Shown piece by piece: positions 62,362 through 64,000 of a stretch of DNA of 64,000 nt. The stretch is from Clostridia bacterium. GTDB taxonomy: Bacteria; Bacillota; Clostridia; Oscillospirales; Acutalibacteraceae. Every line of letters begins with the position of its first letter. The stretch's first letter is position 1. Position numbers and translations under genes: made by a program. The notes beneath the pieces are model-generated. The model was given only the letters and a program-made list of their open reading frames with translations. It did no database searches and was not told the DNA's origin. The stretch covers positions 89,292 to 153,291 of the forward strand of contig JAGADF010000016.1 in NCBI GenBank assembly GCA_017613735.1, given 5' to 3'.

Positions 62362-63531
62362 ATGGAAAACAACGAAAACAATCAGCAGAAAAGGCCTAAG
62401 AACAGGGCTGTATACAGCTTCAGGAAAAACTACCCCGGCTCGACCGGCGGCAGCGACTATTCCATCGGCGAAAGCCGCAGGCTCCAGAATCGCGCGCGCA
62501 GAAACAAGTTCGTTTTTGCGGCGGTATTGCTGATTATTTTCTGCCTGAGCTTTGTTGCGACGGCTACCGCCATAAAGCTTTCGAAACGTCCGGTCAAAGA
62601 GGCTCCCGAAAAAAGCGAGCTTTCCGTTAAAGCCGCGGCGACTCTCGGCGAAATGAAGGCGGTTTATTTTTCTTCCGATATATTTTCTTCCGAAACCGAG
62701 CTTGAAAATGCGATTAAAAAGCTCAGAAACGAACAGGCGGACACTGCTGTTATCGAATTTAAAACTCCCGACGGCGACCTGTGTTACGAAAGCTCTCTTC
62801 AGGCGGCTAAAAACGCGTATGCGACAAAAAACGCATACGGCTTTGTCAAGGAATATATTCAGCAGATTAAGGAGTCGAGCTTCCGCGTTATAGCGCTCGT
62901 GACCTGCTTTGAGGACAATAAGGCCTCTACGGTTATAAGCGACGCCGCTATTACAAATGAAAAGCTTGAGCTGTTTTCGGATTCGGAAACCTCGAGGAGC
63001 TGGCTTAATCCCTATTCGCAGGTTGCAAGGGAATATCTTACCGATATTATAAAAGAGTTGAACGAATACGGCGTTGACGGCTATCTTCTTACTCAGGTTA
63101 CTTTTCCCATGTCTCAGAACGCCGACGTTGCGGTTTACCGTGACGAAACCGCGGTTACGGACAGGAACACGGCTATAAAGAAGTTTATTTCCGAGGCAAT
63201 TGAAGCGGCGGGCGAGCGCGAGGTAATTATAGGCGTCAGCTTTGACGCTGCGTTCGGTTCGGATTTAAGCGGAGCAGGCGGAAACATTCTCGACAGCGAG
63301 GCGAGGTATTATTCGCCCGACCTTCGCGCCGCAAGTCAGACTCAGGACGTGCTCTTCGGCGACACGCTTTATTCGGGCGGTTCCTTCGCGCAGTACGATT
63401 TCGTAAAAACCTATATGGATTCTCTTAACGAGCTTCAGACCGAGAACGTATTCGTGCCGATTTGCGACAACGCCGAATACGCCACCGACGCATTAAAGGA
63501 CGCGGGCTGTAATACATATATTACTGATTAG
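62362..63531 (+). CDS. Membrane-anchored putative glycoside hydrolase (DUF4015-like)
   Basis: 389 residues. Basic cytoplasmic N-terminus, one membrane helix (FVFAAVLLIIFCLSFVATATAI, about 51-72), then an outer domain whose pattern (MKAVYFSSDIFSSETELENAIKKLRNEQADTAVIEFKTPDGDL, FRVIALVTCFED, YSQVAREYLTDIIKELNEYGVDGYLLTQVTFP) suits the DUF4015 TIM-barrel family of presumed glycoside hydrolases. Substrate unknown; perhaps wall or surface glycans. ATG 62362 with AAGGATTTATA, 9 bases after the RnfA-like gene, so it may be cotranscribed. Confidence 0.75.
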   Translation: MENNENNQQKRPKNRAVYSFRKNYPGSTGGSDYSIGESRRLQNRARRNKFVFAAVLLIIFCLSFVATATAIKLSKRPVKEAPEKSELSVKAAATLGEMKAVYFSSDIFSSETELENAIKKLRNEQADTAVIEFKTPDGDLCYESSLQAAKNAYATKNAYGFVKEYIQQIKESSFRVIALVTCFEDNKASTVISDAAITNEKLELFSDSETSRSWLNPYSQVAREYLTDIIKELNEYGVDGYLLTQVTFPMSQNADVAVYRDETAVTDRNTAIKKFISEAIEAAGEREVIIGVSFDAAFGSDLSGAGGNILDSEARYYSPDLRAASQTQDVLFGDTLYSGGSFAQYDFVKTYMDSLNELQTENVFVPICDNAEYATDALKDAGCNTYITD

Positions 63532-63535
63532 CGTT

Positions 63536-63624
63536 AAAAACCGATTCTGACTACATATTGTGGTGCTGAAAACCCAATCCACAATTTAAAAAATAAAAAA
63601 ACTTAAAAAAATCGGTTTTTTTTA
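63536..63624 (+). terminator. Long-range terminator hairpin before the tRNA cluster
   Basis: AAAAACCGATT (63536-63546) pairs with AATCGGTTTTT (63610-63620), enclosing a nested ATTGTGG/CCACAAT hairpin; TTTT follows. It is a branched, unusual terminator shape. Confidence 0.65.
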
Positions 63625-63653
63625 TTGACATAAATTAAAATATGTAGTATAGT
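63625..63653 (+). promoter_or_regulatory. SigA-type promoter of the tRNA cluster
   Basis: TTGACA (63625-63630), 17-base spacer, TATAGT (63648-63653), 29 bases before the first tRNA. Confidence 0.85.
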
Positions 63654-63682
63654 AATCAAGCCGCCAAAAACAGCGGCAACGT

Positions 63683-63758
63683 GGGAGCATAGCTCAGCTG
63701 GGAGAGCATCTGCCTTACAAGCAGAGGGTCACAGGTTCGAGCCCTGTTGTTCCCACCA
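63683..63758 (+). tRNA. tRNA-Val (anticodon TAC)
   Basis: 76 bases with encoded CCA. Acceptor GGGAGCA/TGTTCCC, D-arm GCTC...GAGC, anticodon loop CTTACAA, T-loop TTCGAGC. All invariant positions are normal. Confidence 0.96.
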
Positions 63759-63764
63759 TTGTAT

Positions 63765-63838
63765 GGCCTGGTAGTTCAGCTGGTTAGAACGCTAGCCTGT
63801 CACGCTAGAGGTCGTCGGTTCGAGCCCGATCCAGGTCG
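63765..63838 (+). tRNA. tRNA-Asp (anticodon GTC)
   Basis: 74 bases, CCA not encoded. Acceptor GGCCTGG/CCAGGTC with a G-T pair at position 2, anticodon loop CTGTCAC, T-loop TTCGAGC. The 3' CCA must be added by nucleotidyltransferase. Confidence 0.95.
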
Positions 63839-63844
63839 TTTTAC

Positions 63845-63920
63845 GCCTCTGTAGCTCCGTTGGTAGAGCAGGGGACTGAAAATCCCCGTGTCATTGGTTC
63901 GCTTCCGATCGGAGGCACCA
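63845..63920 (+). tRNA. tRNA-Phe (anticodon GAA), with two unusual loop bases
   Basis: 76 bases with encoded CCA. Acceptor GCCTCTG/CGGAGGC, anticodon loop CTGAAAA. The D-loop has C instead of the invariant A14 (63858), and the T-loop reads TTCGCTT, with C instead of the invariant A58 (63902). Stems are intact. Either a diverged copy or a clade-specific variant. Confidence 0.9.
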
Positions 63921-63925
63921 TATGT

Positions 63926-64000
63926 GCGGATGTAGCTCATCCGGTAGAGCGCCACCTTGCCAAGGTGGAGGTAGCGAGTTCGAGCCTCGTAATCCGCTCC
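63926..64000 (+). tRNA. tRNA-Gly (anticodon GCC), last base cut by window end
   Basis: 75 bases seen; the final A of CCA lies beyond the window. Acceptor GCGGATG/AATCCGC with a G7-A66 mismatch, anticodon loop TTGCCAA, T-loop TTCGAGC. Confidence 0.93.

Overview
The window looks like the replication-origin region of a spore-forming, low-to-moderate GC Firmicute, most likely a Clostridia member of the Ruminococcaceae/Oscillospiraceae type. Supporting signs are the rpmH-dnaA-dnaN-recF-gyrBA order, AGGAGG-type ribosome sites, spore genes (spoIIE, ypeB), RemB, Noc/Soj/Spo0J, and a secreted protein with a type I dockerin. Genes left of dnaA run mostly leftward and those just right of it run rightward, which places the origin at about 18.5-20.4 kb.

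Layout. 0-1 kb: start of pnp, rpsO and a near-consensus promoter. 1.1-3.05 kb: a macro-domain/HTH protein and a von Willebrand A protein. 3.1-7.6 kb: metY, a GPH sugar symporter, a bleomycin-hydrolase/PepC relative without its catalytic residues, and a small helical protein whose start lies in an inverted repeat. 7.6-18.4 kb (leftward): serS, parB, parA, noc, rsmG, mnmG, a frameshifted mnmE, jag, yidC, yidD, rnpA, rpmH, with two parS sites. 18.4-29.9 kb (rightward): dnaA, dnaN, an S4 protein, recF, remB, gyrB, gyrA, a CPBP protease, tadA, mrp.

29.96-39.1 kb is one leftward gene train. It runs from a cysteine desulfurase through thiI, pncC, two class B sortases, and a membrane protein joining a CinA-like half to a SpoIID domain, to galE and a small membrane-anchored protein. 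39.3-44.6 kb carries ypeB, an 8-oxoguanine glycosylase and spoIIE. 44.7-52.9 kb is mixed: a CaCA antiporter, a dockerin protein, a prokaryotic RING membrane protein, galU, a DUF4474-like lipoprotein, ahcY and a family 4 uracil-DNA glycosylase. 53.0-56.0 kb is an ECF sigma factor with a membrane beta-propeller protein. 56.1-59.6 kb has nadB-nadC-rpe and a convergent mecA-like gene. 59.6-62.4 kb encodes three Rnf-like membrane subunits without the rest of the complex, then a predicted glycoside hydrolase. The window ends in a tRNA cluster (Val, Asp, Phe, Gly).

The points most worth following up are: (1) no canonical DnaA boxes were found around dnaA; a TTTTRAACA motif recurs there instead, and the DnaA recognition helix is altered; (2) a PepC-like protein has lost all four active-site positions; (3) an Rnf D-E-A trio keeps only one of the four expected membrane iron-sulfur cysteines; (4) a degenerate CinA-TM-SpoIID fusion lies beside two sortases; (5) mnmE carries a single-base frameshift; (6) a tRNA-Phe has C at two positions that are normally invariant A. 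All homology statements come from reading the sequence by eye; no database search was run.
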